Positions 56,057 to 64,000 of a stretch of DNA of 64,000 nucleotides are shown here, piece by piece. The DNA comes from an uncultured Pelagibacteraceae bacterium (GTDB lineage: Bacteria > Pseudomonadota > Alphaproteobacteria > Pelagibacterales > Pelagibacteraceae). The translations under genes and the position numbers were made by a program. Position 1 is the stretch's first letter; each line of letters begins with the position of its first letter. The notes beneath the pieces are model-generated. The model was not told the DNA's origin. It did no database searches and saw only the letters and a program-made list of their open reading frames with translations. Location of the stretch: contig CACJWG010000004.1 of NCBI GenBank assembly GCA_902597055.1, positions 1-64,000 of the forward strand, read 5' to 3'.

Positions 56057-56782
56057 TCATTTAAAAATTTTAAATATTATCGTTTTTAAAAAAAACCTAA
56101 CTGCATATATAAAATGAATAGAAGATCTTTCTGATCCATAGAATGTTTCAATAGGGATTTCTTTTATTAATTTTTTTTCTGAAACTAATTGAAGTCTTAA
56201 ATCTATATCGAAACAAAAGCCATTATCTAAATTTTGGAAATCTTTTTTTTCGATTAGTCTTAAATTATAAGCCCAATAACCAGTATGACAATCTGCAAAC
56301 TTTGTTCCATATAAAAGATTGAATATTCCAGTCAGAAAAATATTGCCAACAAATTTATATATAGGCATTTTTCCTTTTAGCGCATTTATTTTTTTAGTCA
56401 TTCTTGAACCTACTGTTGCAGATAATTTTCTATTTCTAAAAAGATTTTCTAACATAATTGCAATGTATTTGGGGTTGTATTGGTTGTCACCGTGAATCAT
56501 TACGGCATGAGAATAATTATTTTTATAAGCGTAATTTATACACTGTTTTATATTGGCACCATATCCGACATTTTTTTTTATATAATTTACAATAACTTTT
56601 GATTTATATTTTTTTTTTATTTCTCCTATGTAATTAATTGTATCGTCTTTTGAGTCATCATCACTTATATAAATTTTATAATTCTTATTTTTTAAGTATC
56701 CAAAAGGTATTTTTTGCGCTACTTTTTCAACTAGATAAGATGCTTTGTAGGTTATAATGAAAATTAAAATTTTATCTTTCAT
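56057..56782 (-). CDS. Family 2 glycosyltransferase (dolichol-phosphate-mannose-synthase type)
   Basis: A GT-A glycosyltransferase of about 241 residues. The nucleotide-sugar and metal motifs are YISDDDSKDDT and MIHGDNQYNP (DXD-like). The C-terminal end FFLKTIIFKIF is membrane-associating. Such enzymes usually transfer a sugar to a polyprenyl phosphate. I chose MKDKILIFIITYK as the start; an ATG at 56809 would overlap the divergent methyltransferase start in a shared CATG. Confidence 0.85.
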   Translation of the reverse strand: MKDKILIFIITYKASYLVEKVAQKIPFGYLKNKNYKIYISDDDSKDDTINYIGEIKKKYKSKVIVNYIKKNVGYGANIKQCINYAYKNNYSHAVMIHGDNQYNPKYIAIMLENLFRNRKLSATVGSRMTKKINALKGKMPIYKFVGNIFLTGIFNLLYGTKFADCHTGYWAYNLRLIEKKDFQNLDNGFCFDIDLRLQLVSEKKLIKEIPIETFYGSERSSIHFIYAVRFFLKTIIFKIFK

Positions 56783-56807
56783 TCTTTTTTGTGGTATATA
56801 AAATTTC

Positions 56808-57473
56808 ATGATACGTTTCAAAGAAAATAATTATAACAAATTATTCGTAAATGTTTCTGATTTCATAAGATTGATTTGTGGTGGTGATAGACTTAAAAGA
56901 ATTACAAATATAATAAATGATTTGCTAAAAAAAGAATATTTAAAAAAAAATAAACAGCTCAAAATTTTAGATTATGGTTGTGGTTCAATGGAGATATCAA
57001 AAAAGCTAGAAACCAAAAATTATATAAAATCTATCGTAGGTTCTGATATTTTTAAACACTCATTTAAATCGAAAAAATTAACTTACGTTAACAATGAGAG
57101 ATTATTTAAAGAAAATGAAAAATTTGATGTGATATTTATGGTTGATGTCTTACACCATGTGGGAATAAGTGATGCTTATAAAGTTTTGAATAAATTATCT
57201 AAACTATCAAAAATTATAATTATAAAAGATCACTTTGAGCATGGGTTTGTTTCAAGACAACTTTTAAGATTTGTAGATTTCTATGCGAATTATGGATATG
57301 GGGTTAATGTACCAAAAAAATATTTTAATGAAAATATTTGGAAGAAAACATTGATTAAATCAAATTCAAGAGAGGTTTATCGTAAAAATAGTTTTCAACA
57401 ACATGATGGATTATTCAATCTTATACTTAATAAAAAACACCATTTCGTATCAATGATAAAAATATATGAGTAA
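56808..57473 (+). CDS. SAM-dependent methyltransferase
   Basis: A 221-residue class I methyltransferase. The SAM site is ILDYGCGSMEISKKL, followed by VGSDIF and FDVIFMVDVLHHVG. The region before this (SDFIRLICGGDRLKRI) is helical. With the divergent glycosyltransferase and the membrane protein that follows, it probably modifies a lipid-linked sugar or other surface molecule. The acceptor is unknown. It overlaps the next gene by 8 bases. Confidence 0.82.
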   Translation: MIRFKENNYNKLFVNVSDFIRLICGGDRLKRITNIINDLLKKEYLKKNKQLKILDYGCGSMEISKKLETKNYIKSIVGSDIFKHSFKSKKLTYVNNERLFKENEKFDVIFMVDVLHHVGISDAYKVLNKLSKLSKIIIIKDHFEHGFVSRQLLRFVDFYANYGYGVNVPKKYFNENIWKKTLIKSNSREVYRKNSFQQHDGLFNLILNKKHHFVSMIKIYE

Positions 57474-58710
57474 AGATCAAAAATTAAATTTTTTTGGATT
57501 TTTTTTATTTTTTACTTTGATTTTTGCCTTCTTTTCTTCTGAAGACTTATTAGGTGGTGCTCAACATGATTTTATTTTTCACAAAAAATTTATAATTTTA
57601 TTTTCTGAGGATTTTTTTAATACTCTCAGAAATTATGGTAGTGATAGTTTGATAGCTCAAAATTCCCCTGTTTTTTATATTTTGATTTCATTCTTATTCA
57701 AAATGGGAATGGATTTTGAGAGCATAAGATATCTAAACATTATTTCAATATTTATAATGATATATATATTTTTCGAATGTTTAAAAATAAAATTCAAAAA
57801 TACAGATAAATATCTTTTAAAGATTTTAGTTTTAGTTCTTTTTCTTTCTCCTACAGTAAGGAGCTTAGTTGTTTGGCCATATCCAATACTTTGGAGTTTT
57901 ATTGTTTTTTTATTATCAGTAAAGCATTATTTATTTTTCTGTAATAGTAAAAAAGACTCATTTTCAAATGCCCTTAAGAGCACCTTTTATTTGGCAGCTG
58001 CAGCTTATTTAACTCCAAATATTTCTGTTTTTGTAATTTTCTTTATTTATAAATTTTTTTTAAAGTTTAAATATTCAAGAGAATTTACATATATAATTTT
58101 TTTTAACATACTTTTAGCATTACCAGCAACAATTTTTCTTTTTACAAATGATTTTTATTTTTTTAAGTATTCAGTAGTTTCTGTTGACATTAATGTTTTA
58201 TACAATATTTCTAATAAGATCTTAATAATTTCTACAATAATTTTTTTTTATTTTTTACCTTTTACCAATAAAAAAATTTGGAAAAATTCTTTACAAGAAT
58301 TGATGAAACTTCAAAAAAACTATTTATTAATATTATTTTGTTTTTTTAATATCTACTTTTTCAATTTTCCAGAAGGATTTGGGGGTGGAATTTTTTTTCA
58401 TTTGTCTAATAATTTTTTTTCAAATAATTTGATGCTCTTTCTTATTTTTATAATATCAATCTACGTATTTAAAGCTGCAGGATTGTTAAATTTTCAAAAC
58501 TTTTTAATTTTTTTATGTTTGATATTATATAACCTTCAAATATCGATTTATCACAAATATTATGAACCATTGATTCTTTTTATAATTTTATTTCTAATAT
58601 CAAACAACATCATTAAAAATAAATCTATTTTAATTGAGATTACAAAAAAATATTATTATTTGTTTATATTCTTTTTAGCTGCTAGTTTTTATAAAGTTTT
58701 AATTTTATAA
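57466..58710 (+). CDS. Polytopic membrane protein, possibly a GT-C type glycosyltransferase
   Basis: A 414-residue protein with about ten hydrophobic helices, very rich in phenylalanine, leucine and isoleucine. A loop after the first helix contains GGAQHDFIFHKKF and SLIAQNSPVFYILISF, the region where GT-C enzymes place an acidic catalytic motif. I recognise no specific family. Its coupling to a methyltransferase and a polyprenyl-phosphate-type glycosyltransferase suggests use of lipid-linked sugars, but this is inference. Confidence 0.6.
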   Translation: MSKDQKLNFFGFFLFFTLIFAFFSSEDLLGGAQHDFIFHKKFIILFSEDFFNTLRNYGSDSLIAQNSPVFYILISFLFKMGMDFESIRYLNIISIFIMIYIFFECLKIKFKNTDKYLLKILVLVLFLSPTVRSLVVWPYPILWSFIVFLLSVKHYLFFCNSKKDSFSNALKSTFYLAAAAYLTPNISVFVIFFIYKFFLKFKYSREFTYIIFFNILLALPATIFLFTNDFYFFKYSVVSVDINVLYNISNKILIISTIIFFYFLPFTNKKIWKNSLQELMKLQKNYLLILFCFFNIYFFNFPEGFGGGIFFHLSNNFFSNNLMLFLIFIISIYVFKAAGLLNFQNFLIFLCLILYNLQISIYHKYYEPLILFIILFLISNNIIKNKSILIEITKKYYYLFIFFLAASFYKVLIL

Positions 58711-58738
58711 ATATTTTGACAAATAAAATGTAACTATT

Positions 58739-60457
58739 TTAATTTGATAACCATATAGTTTCAAATGGTTGAAGCTTGATGCTGCGACTTATTTTAGATT
58801 TATCAAATAAATTTTTATAATTTTTTAATTTATTATTAATTTTTATTTTTTTGTTTTTTGAGGACAAATTAGTAATGTTATAAATTATTTGTTTTTTGTC
58901 TAAACTTGTTCGTTTAAAACAAAATATTTTTTTTCCTATACTTAAACTTTGTCTTTTTGCATTGGGGTGAAATGCTTTATTCTGTCTTTTTATTAAAATT
59001 AGTTTCATTATTTTATTATAAAAAATACTTTGTTTAGAGTTTTTATCTTTTAATAAATTTTCTAATTTATTTTTATTCCATTTATACCTATTTAAATCTC
59101 TTTTGTTCCCGGAAATAATATACTTGTATTCATCGTTTGAAGTACCAAATATAGAATTAAAATAAATCGCTGGAATACCCTCAAAAGCAATTATAATTGC
59201 GTGTGCCGATATGTATCTTTCTAAGAAAAATTTTCCTTTTTTATCATAGTCAGTTTTTTTAAATGCATTGAAAAGCGTTATATTTGCTTCGTATACTTTC
59301 TTTGATGATCCTTGAATTTTTCTATAAGACAACTGACCACCATTTTTTTTTAAACGCTTAAAAAACTTTGATAAGTTTTTTGTGTTTAAATATCCTTCGG
59401 CTGGCCTCATACCAATTCCATCATGAGATGCTAGAAAGTTAAAATAACTATTGCCAATTCTAGTTGAAGGAAGATTTTTACACCACATATTTAAGTATGT
59501 ACTATCTTCAAAAAGAAATGAGTGTACTAATAGTGGAGGCAAAGAAAAGTTGTAAATCCAATGAGCCTCATTATTATTTTTTCCAAAATAACTTAAGTTT
59601 TCTTTTTCCGGTAAATTTGTTTCTGTAATAATAATTGGTTTTGACTTAAGTAAATTACAAATAATTCTTAATAATTTAACAATTTCATGTGTTTCTTTTA
59701 AATTGATGCATTTTGATCCACTTTTTTTCCACAAATAAGCAATTGCGTCTAATCTAAATATAGATACCCCATGATTCACTAAATTTATCATTATTTTAAT
59801 AAATCTTAATAAAACTTTGGGGTTTTTAAAATTAAGATCAATTTGATCATCACTGAATGTTCTCCATAAAAGATTTTTTTCTTTAAAGATGCTTATTTTT
59901 TTTAGTAATCTATTTTCTCGTGGCCTGACAACTTTTGAAGTGTTAAAATTTTTATCCACTGTTAAAAAATAATCTTTACCTGGTGATTTATTTTTCAAAA
60001 AATTTTTAAACCATAAACCTTTTGAAGATGAATGATTTATAACAATATCTGCCATAATATTTGTATTTTTTGACTGTCTGTAAATATCTGACCAATCACC
60101 TAATTTTTTGTCTACTTGATAGTGATCTTTAACAGCAAATCCACTGTCGCTACTAGACGGATAGAATGGAAGAAAGTGAATTATTTCAAAAAAATTATCT
60201 AATTTTTTTTTATAAAATTTTGTAAAAATTTTTATTGTTTTTTCTTTATTAGTATTATGTAAACTATCTGCATAGCAAATTAGCACGGAAGTTTTTTCTG
60301 ATAATTTTATTTTTTTTACTTTTTTTCCAAATTTATTATATCTATTAATTAATTGAAAAATTTCATTTGCATAAGTAAGATTTTTTTTTGACTTATCTGA
60401 TCTATAGATAATATTTAATTTTCTTTTTATGGCTTTTTTGCTTTGCTGAGATAACAT
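58739..60457 (-). CDS. GH13_18 sugar phosphorylase, probably glucosylglycerate phosphorylase
   Basis: A 572-residue enzyme of the sucrose-phosphorylase subfamily. The catalytic residues can be placed at Asp237 (FRLDAIAYLW), Glu279 (TETNLPEKENLSYFG) and Asp346 (ASHDGIGMRPAEG). The form TETN-P-E-N and SHDGIG-RP-EG is closer to the glucosylglycerate phosphorylases (as E. coli YcjM) than to true sucrose phosphorylases. The enzyme would split glucosylglycerate with phosphate to glucose 1-phosphate and glycerate. It shares one base with the synthase gene upstream, which strongly supports this substrate. Confidence 0.82.
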   Translation of the reverse strand: MLSQQSKKAIKRKLNIIYRSDKSKKNLTYANEIFQLINRYNKFGKKVKKIKLSEKTSVLICYADSLHNTNKEKTIKIFTKFYKKKLDNFFEIIHFLPFYPSSSDSGFAVKDHYQVDKKLGDWSDIYRQSKNTNIMADIVINHSSSKGLWFKNFLKNKSPGKDYFLTVDKNFNTSKVVRPRENRLLKKISIFKEKNLLWRTFSDDQIDLNFKNPKVLLRFIKIMINLVNHGVSIFRLDAIAYLWKKSGSKCINLKETHEIVKLLRIICNLLKSKPIIITETNLPEKENLSYFGKNNNEAHWIYNFSLPPLLVHSFLFEDSTYLNMWCKNLPSTRIGNSYFNFLASHDGIGMRPAEGYLNTKNLSKFFKRLKKNGGQLSYRKIQGSSKKVYEANITLFNAFKKTDYDKKGKFFLERYISAHAIIIAFEGIPAIYFNSIFGTSNDEYKYIISGNKRDLNRYKWNKNKLENLLKDKNSKQSIFYNKIMKLILIKRQNKAFHPNAKRQSLSIGKKIFCFKRTSLDKKQIIYNITNLSSKNKKIKINNKLKNYKNLFDKSKISRSIKLQPFETIWLSN

Positions 60458-61677
60458 TAAGCGTTTTCTTTATTATCCTCGCTTACAGCTTTTTTTAGTT
60501 TGTTAAGAAAATCTGGTATGGCGCTTTTGACTCTGCTCCATGTTGGTATAAACGGCGTATCCATTGGATTTATATAAAAATCGTCCCCTGCTTTCATTAT
60601 ATTTATAGCAAATAATTCAACAGCCTTTTCTTCATTATGAGAGTCGAATTTAAGACCATTCATCGTTGCATCGCTTCTGTAAATATCTATCATATCTAAA
60701 GCACATCTATAATAAGTTGCCTTTAAAGATCTAAATGTTTCTCTACTAAATGAATTTCCTTGTGTAGCTAATTTCTTAATAAATGTTTTAATTATATCAA
60801 TGGACATTTTAGATAAACCCTTTGTTTCATCATCTAAGGAAAGATCTTGATGTTTATGATCATAAGTATCAGCCAAATCAACTTGACAAATATTATTTGG
60901 TGAAAAATTTCTTTGCATTTCAGATAGAACACCAACTTCTATACCCCAATCTGAAGAAATTCTTAACTCTGATAAAACATTTCTTCTAAATGAAAATTCA
61001 CCTGATAAAGGATACTTAAATGATTTCATAAATTGTAAATATTCACTGGTACCAATTGTTTTTTCTAAAGCAATCAATAGTGGGGCAACAAGCAATCTTG
61101 CAACCCTACCATTCATTTTCTCATTTGCTATTCTGGGATAAAATCCTTTACAAAATTCAAAATTAAAAACTGGATTCACAACTGGATAAAAAAGTTTTGC
61201 AAGCATCCTTCTATCATAAGTTTTTATATCGCAATCATGAAGAGCAACAGATCTAGCTGTATCTCTTGCAATCGACATCCCTAAACAATACCAAACATTT
61301 CTACCTTTGCCTGGTTGATTTGGTGCTAAACTTTTTTCTTTTAGTTCTTTATCTAATTTTTGAAGTCTTGGACCATCATTCCATAAAATAGTAAAATCAG
61401 TTTTAAGTTTTTTAAAAAATTTCCATGCATCTTTTGCCTGACTTTTGTTTGCTTTATCTAAACCAATAATAATATGATTCAAATATTTTGTTTTACTTAT
61501 TTCACTAACAATTTTTGGTAGGGCTTCTCCTTCTAATTCTGAGTAAAGACATGGTAATATCAATTCCATTTTTCTTTCTTTTGAAAATTCTAGCAACTCT
61601 TTTTCGATTTGTTCAGTTGACTTAGTTTTAAAGTCATGAAGAGTCGAAACAATTCCATTTTGAGAAAAATCACCCAT
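60457..61677 (-). CDS. gpgS: Glucosyl-3-phosphoglycerate synthase (GT81)
   Basis: A retaining glycosyltransferase that joins glucose from a nucleotide sugar (usually NDP-glucose) to 3-phosphoglycerate. The 406-residue protein has the GpgS features LILPCLYSELEGEALPKI near the N-terminus, PGKGRNVWYCLG, the metal-binding HDCDIKTYD (DXD-like), and GIEVGVLSEM. Together with the adjoining phosphatase it would make glucosylglycerate, a compatible solute common in marine bacteria with little nitrogen. It lies 18 bases after the phosphatase gene. Confidence 0.9.
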   Translation of the reverse strand: MGDFSQNGIVSTLHDFKTKSTEQIEKELLEFSKERKMELILPCLYSELEGEALPKIVSEISKTKYLNHIIIGLDKANKSQAKDAWKFFKKLKTDFTILWNDGPRLQKLDKELKEKSLAPNQPGKGRNVWYCLGMSIARDTARSVALHDCDIKTYDRRMLAKLFYPVVNPVFNFEFCKGFYPRIANEKMNGRVARLLVAPLLIALEKTIGTSEYLQFMKSFKYPLSGEFSFRRNVLSELRISSDWGIEVGVLSEMQRNFSPNNICQVDLADTYDHKHQDLSLDDETKGLSKMSIDIIKTFIKKLATQGNSFSRETFRSLKATYYRCALDMIDIYRSDATMNGLKFDSHNEEKAVELFAINIMKAGDDFYINPMDTPFIPTWSRVKSAIPDFLNKLKKAVSEDNKENA

Positions 61678-61695
61678 AAAATTATATTAGTTATA

Positions 61696-62490
61696 TTATT
61701 TAATTTTATCCAGCGCCAAATTGACAACCTCTTGCCAGCCCTCTGGTGCGGGTTTTTTTGAAACAAGGCAGTTATCAATATTAATTCTTTCTAATTTAAA
61801 TTTATCATTAAATACTAAACAAGCTATATCGCAATTCTTAAGCATATCTAAATCATTGAGATTATCGCCTACACCAATAATTGATAAATTTTGTTTTTCT
61901 GTTTTTTTAAAAATTCTTATTACGTTTTTCATTGCTAATGCTTTACTTACTTTGTCACATAAGTTTGTAATTCTACCACCATCTTGAAGAGTGAGACCAT
62001 TATTTTTTATCAATTGAGATAAATCAATTTTCTCATTTTTGGTACCCTCAAATAAAATAGGAATTGAAAACTCTCTTTTTAATGCAGAGTTTAATTTTTC
62101 TCCAGTTAGCCCAAATATTTTTGATTTTTCACTTTCTTTAAGACTCAGAACAAATTTACACTTAGAAATAAGTTTATCATTTATTTTTGATTTAAAAATT
62201 TTTAATAACTCATTTTTTTCTCTACTTAAGATAATTTTTTTTGGTAAACTTTGGTTTATTAGATCCATATTGTGGACAGCCGCACCATTTTCCGAGATGA
62301 AGGGTAAATCCTCTCCTAATTCACTATTAAATTCTAAAATTTCAGCTTCGGTTTTACTTGAATTGGGTATTATGGAAATGTTTTTAGATAATAAATATTT
62401 TAGATATTCTTTAATGGTCCCAAATTCAAACGTGTCTCTGTTAAGTAGGGTACCATCTAAATCCGTAAATATTAAAATTTTTCCGGACAT
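61696..62490 (-). CDS. gpgP: Glucosyl/mannosyl-3-phosphoglycerate phosphatase (HAD-IIB)
   Basis: A HAD-superfamily phosphatase of 264 residues. Motif I is FTDLDGTLLN (Asp10, Asp12), motif II PNSSKTEAEI, and motif IV GVGDNLNDLDML. SENGAAVH is typical of the mannosyl-3-phosphoglycerate phosphatase group. Located directly before the GT81 synthase, it most likely removes the phosphate from glucosyl-3-phosphoglycerate to give glucosylglycerate. Related proteins in other bacteria act on either sugar form. Confidence 0.87.
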   Translation of the reverse strand: MSGKILIFTDLDGTLLNRDTFEFGTIKEYLKYLLSKNISIIPNSSKTEAEILEFNSELGEDLPFISENGAAVHNMDLINQSLPKKIILSREKNELLKIFKSKINDKLISKCKFVLSLKESEKSKIFGLTGEKLNSALKREFSIPILFEGTKNEKIDLSQLIKNNGLTLQDGGRITNLCDKVSKALAMKNVIRIFKKTEKQNLSIIGVGDNLNDLDMLKNCDIACLVFNDKFKLERINIDNCLVSKKPAPEGWQEVVNLALDKIK

Positions 62491-62494
62491 TATT

Positions 62495-63466
62495 TTATTT
62501 TTTTATTTTATTATATAGATCGGTGGCACTCAACCATCCATTTTCCAACCTTGGACCACCAAACCAGTCTCCACAAAATCCAAGACCAATTTTTTTATCC
62601 CAGTAACTTTGTACATTTAAAGGTTTTGAATTAGAGGAATATTTCCATCCATGTATATGGGTAAAATATATCTTTTTGATTTTAATTTTTGTAAGTTTCT
62701 TAAACTTATTGATTAAAACATTTGTGTAAAATTTTTTTTTATTTCTGTAGTTATCAGTGTGTTTTTTTCCATACTCAAAAGTACTTTGAAGTACCCATAA
62801 GTCTTTATTATATTTAAACCTTTTTTTTGAATTTTCTTTAGAAACCCAACCTAAAACTTTGTCATTAGTGAAAAAACTGCTCGCTTTAATAGCTGTTTTA
62901 TTAGTCATTAATAAAACTGTTAGACTTGAATTCATTATGACTTTATTTTTAAAAAGTTTTGTTTTAACAAACTTAGATGAAAGTTTTTTTGCTTGTGGGA
63001 AAGGAATTGATAAGATTAAATTTTTTGAATAAATATGCTTATTATCTTTAAATTTAAGATACCAATAATCTTTTTGTCTTTTTATTTCAGACAGTTCTGA
63101 TTGAAAATTACAATTAATATTTTTAAGTAAAAATTTACTTATATCGTTATTTCCTTTAACACCAATTAATTTAATGTGTTTTTCGTCTCTTTTAACCTTC
63201 TGATTTAAAAATTCATGATTACCCCCCCAATGTTTGAGAACCCTTTTTTTAATAAGTTTATTGGTAAAAGATTTAAATTCCTTTGATCTTGGAGATAAAT
63301 ATTGAAGACCATGGTCAAAACCTATTTTACCTTTATATCGCTTAAAAGAACTTCTGCCACCAGCACCTCTTGCTTTATCGTGAACGTTGATTGAATATTT
63401 TTTTCTCAAATAGTAAGCAATTGTTGATCCAGAGATACCAGATCCTATTATACAAAAATCTAACAT
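62495..63466 (-). CDS. FAD/NAD(P)-binding amine-oxidase-like (renalase-type) oxidoreductase
   Basis: A 323-residue flavoprotein. The Rossmann motif FCIIGSGISGSTIAYYLRKK opens the protein, and KARGAGGRSSFKRY is the second nucleotide-binding stretch. The C-terminal GLGFCGDWFGGPRLENGWLS is the usual FAD-closing segment of renalase-like enzymes. The substrate is unknown. It shares a base with msrB and starts the path to the glucosylglycerate genes, 4 bases before the phosphatase. Confidence 0.83.
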   Translation of the reverse strand: MLDFCIIGSGISGSTIAYYLRKKYSINVHDKARGAGGRSSFKRYKGKIGFDHGLQYLSPRSKEFKSFTNKLIKKRVLKHWGGNHEFLNQKVKRDEKHIKLIGVKGNNDISKFLLKNINCNFQSELSEIKRQKDYWYLKFKDNKHIYSKNLILSIPFPQAKKLSSKFVKTKLFKNKVIMNSSLTVLLMTNKTAIKASSFFTNDKVLGWVSKENSKKRFKYNKDLWVLQSTFEYGKKHTDNYRNKKKFYTNVLINKFKKLTKIKIKKIYFTHIHGWKYSSNSKPLNVQSYWDKKIGLGFCGDWFGGPRLENGWLSATDLYNKIKK

Positions 63467-63927
63467 TATTGAGATGGTTTAAAAATTAAGCACAAACCAT
63501 TATTACAAAATCTCTTACCAGTTTTTCCGGGGCCATCTGCAAATACATGTCCATGGTGTGCTCCACAGTTTGCACAATGATATTCTATTCTTTTCATTCC
63601 AAATGAGTAATCTACTTTTGTATTAAAAGCGCCAGGAACTGCTTCTGTAAAAGATGGCCAGCCAGTTCCACTGTCATATTTTGCAGTTGAGTCAAAAAGT
63701 AAGGCTCCACAATTAGCACAATGATAAGTACCTTTTCTTTTTTCGTTTAGTAAAGAGCTAGTAAATGCTCTTTCAGTTCCTTGATTGAACATTATATCTT
63801 TTTGTTGATTTGTAAGATTTTGATTTATAATTTTTTTTGTAGCAGCGTAGATTGTTTTTATTGGTAGATAAAAAAACAATAGAGAATAACTCAAAATTTT
63901 GAGAATTTTTCTTCTTTCTAAAATCAT
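63466..63927 (-). CDS. msrB: Peptide-methionine (R)-S-oxide reductase MsrB, Tat-exported
   Basis: Repairs oxidised methionine in proteins. The 153-residue protein has a twin-arginine leader (ERRKILKILSYSLLFFYLP), so the domain probably acts in the periplasm. Two zinc CxxC motifs (both CANC) and GTGWPSF are present, and the catalytic cysteine lies in GKRFCNNG, where many relatives have RYCINS. No thioredoxin-like or membrane partner is nearby. Confidence 0.92.
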   Translation of the reverse strand: MILERRKILKILSYSLLFFYLPIKTIYAATKKIINQNLTNQQKDIMFNQGTERAFTSSLLNEKRKGTYHCANCGALLFDSTAKYDSGTGWPSFTEAVPGAFNTKVDYSFGMKRIEYHCANCGAHHGHVFADGPGKTGKRFCNNGLCLIFKPSQ

Positions 63928-63931
63928 TAAA

Positions 63932-64000
63932 TTATATTAAAGACTTTTGAGGCTTCATATCATTCTTCTTAATTCCAGCAACCTCAACTGGTTTTTTCAT
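63932..64000 (-). CDS. C-terminal end of an unidentified gene cut by the window edge
   Basis: An open frame enters from the window edge and stops at 63932. The visible end reads MKKPVEVAGIKKNDMKPQKS then LI. The first visible codon is ATG, but it may be internal. The frame lies 4 bases before msrB on the same strand, so it probably belongs to the same operon. Too little is visible to name it. Confidence 0.4.
   Translation of the reverse strand: MKKPVEVAGIKKNDMKPQKSLI

Noticed and set aside
62039..62518. 159-codon plus-strand frame opposite the phosphatase gene
   Set aside because: It mirrors the codon phase of the minus-strand gene and has no recognisable domain; the HAD motifs on the minus strand are clear.
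1..64000. Mobile elements, prophage, rRNA operon or CRISPR array
   Set aside because: No transposase, integrase, phage structural gene, rRNA stretch or regular repeat array was seen on reading both strands.

Overview
The window looks like a chromosomal segment of a SAR11-type marine alphaproteobacterium (Candidatus Pelagibacter or a close relative). This rests on three things seen here: very low GC (roughly 30% by eye, not computed), extremely tight packing (most genes abut or overlap by 1-14 bases and no gap exceeds about 150 bases), and alphaproteobacterial gene order. No rRNA, insertion sequence, integrase, phage module or CRISPR array is present.

Layout. From 1 to 13.2 kb, on the minus strand, is the translation/envelope array rpsB-tsf-frr-uppS-cdsA-dxr-bamA-ompH-fabZ-lpxD-lpxA, preceded by dnaE. 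From 13.2 to 19.6 kb are lolD, lolC, proS, a DUF1467 protein, a ribonuclease J, coaX and a short birA. From 19.6 to 33.4 kb is a complete 14-gene complex I operon, nuoA to nuoN. Then come tRNA-Asp and tRNA-Val, the proteostasis genes lon-clpX-clpP-tig, and tRNA-Leu directly upstream of tig. The whole stretch from 1 to 39.7 kb is read in one direction.

From 39.8 to 42.9 kb are small housekeeping and hypothetical genes on both strands: DUF1289, a 56-residue membrane protein, a histidine phosphatase, a family-5-like uracil-DNA glycosylase, a thioesterase, DUF3047 and small exported proteins. From 42.9 to 51.3 kb lies a metabolic island: an NCS1 permease, a DctPQM TRAP transporter, two short-chain dehydrogenases, a GMC oxidoreductase and a TerC-type membrane protein. 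A hairpin between dctP and dctQM probably sets the surplus of binding protein over membrane subunits.

From 51.3 to 58.7 kb is a more accessory stretch: an M23 peptidase with an unusual zinc-ligand change, a hydratase-like protein, a sulfotransferase, an IsdG-like monooxygenase, a TPR-2OG oxygenase flanked by imperfect GC-rich repeats, and a glycosyltransferase/methyltransferase/membrane-protein group likely acting on the cell surface. From 58.7 to 64 kb, on the minus strand, are a Tat-exported MsrB, an FAD oxidoreductase and a three-gene glucosylglycerate cassette (phosphatase, GT81 synthase, GH13 phosphorylase). The cassette appears able to make a nitrogen-free compatible solute and to recover its glucose by phosphorolysis. 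Five small genes not easily found by automated calling are also described.
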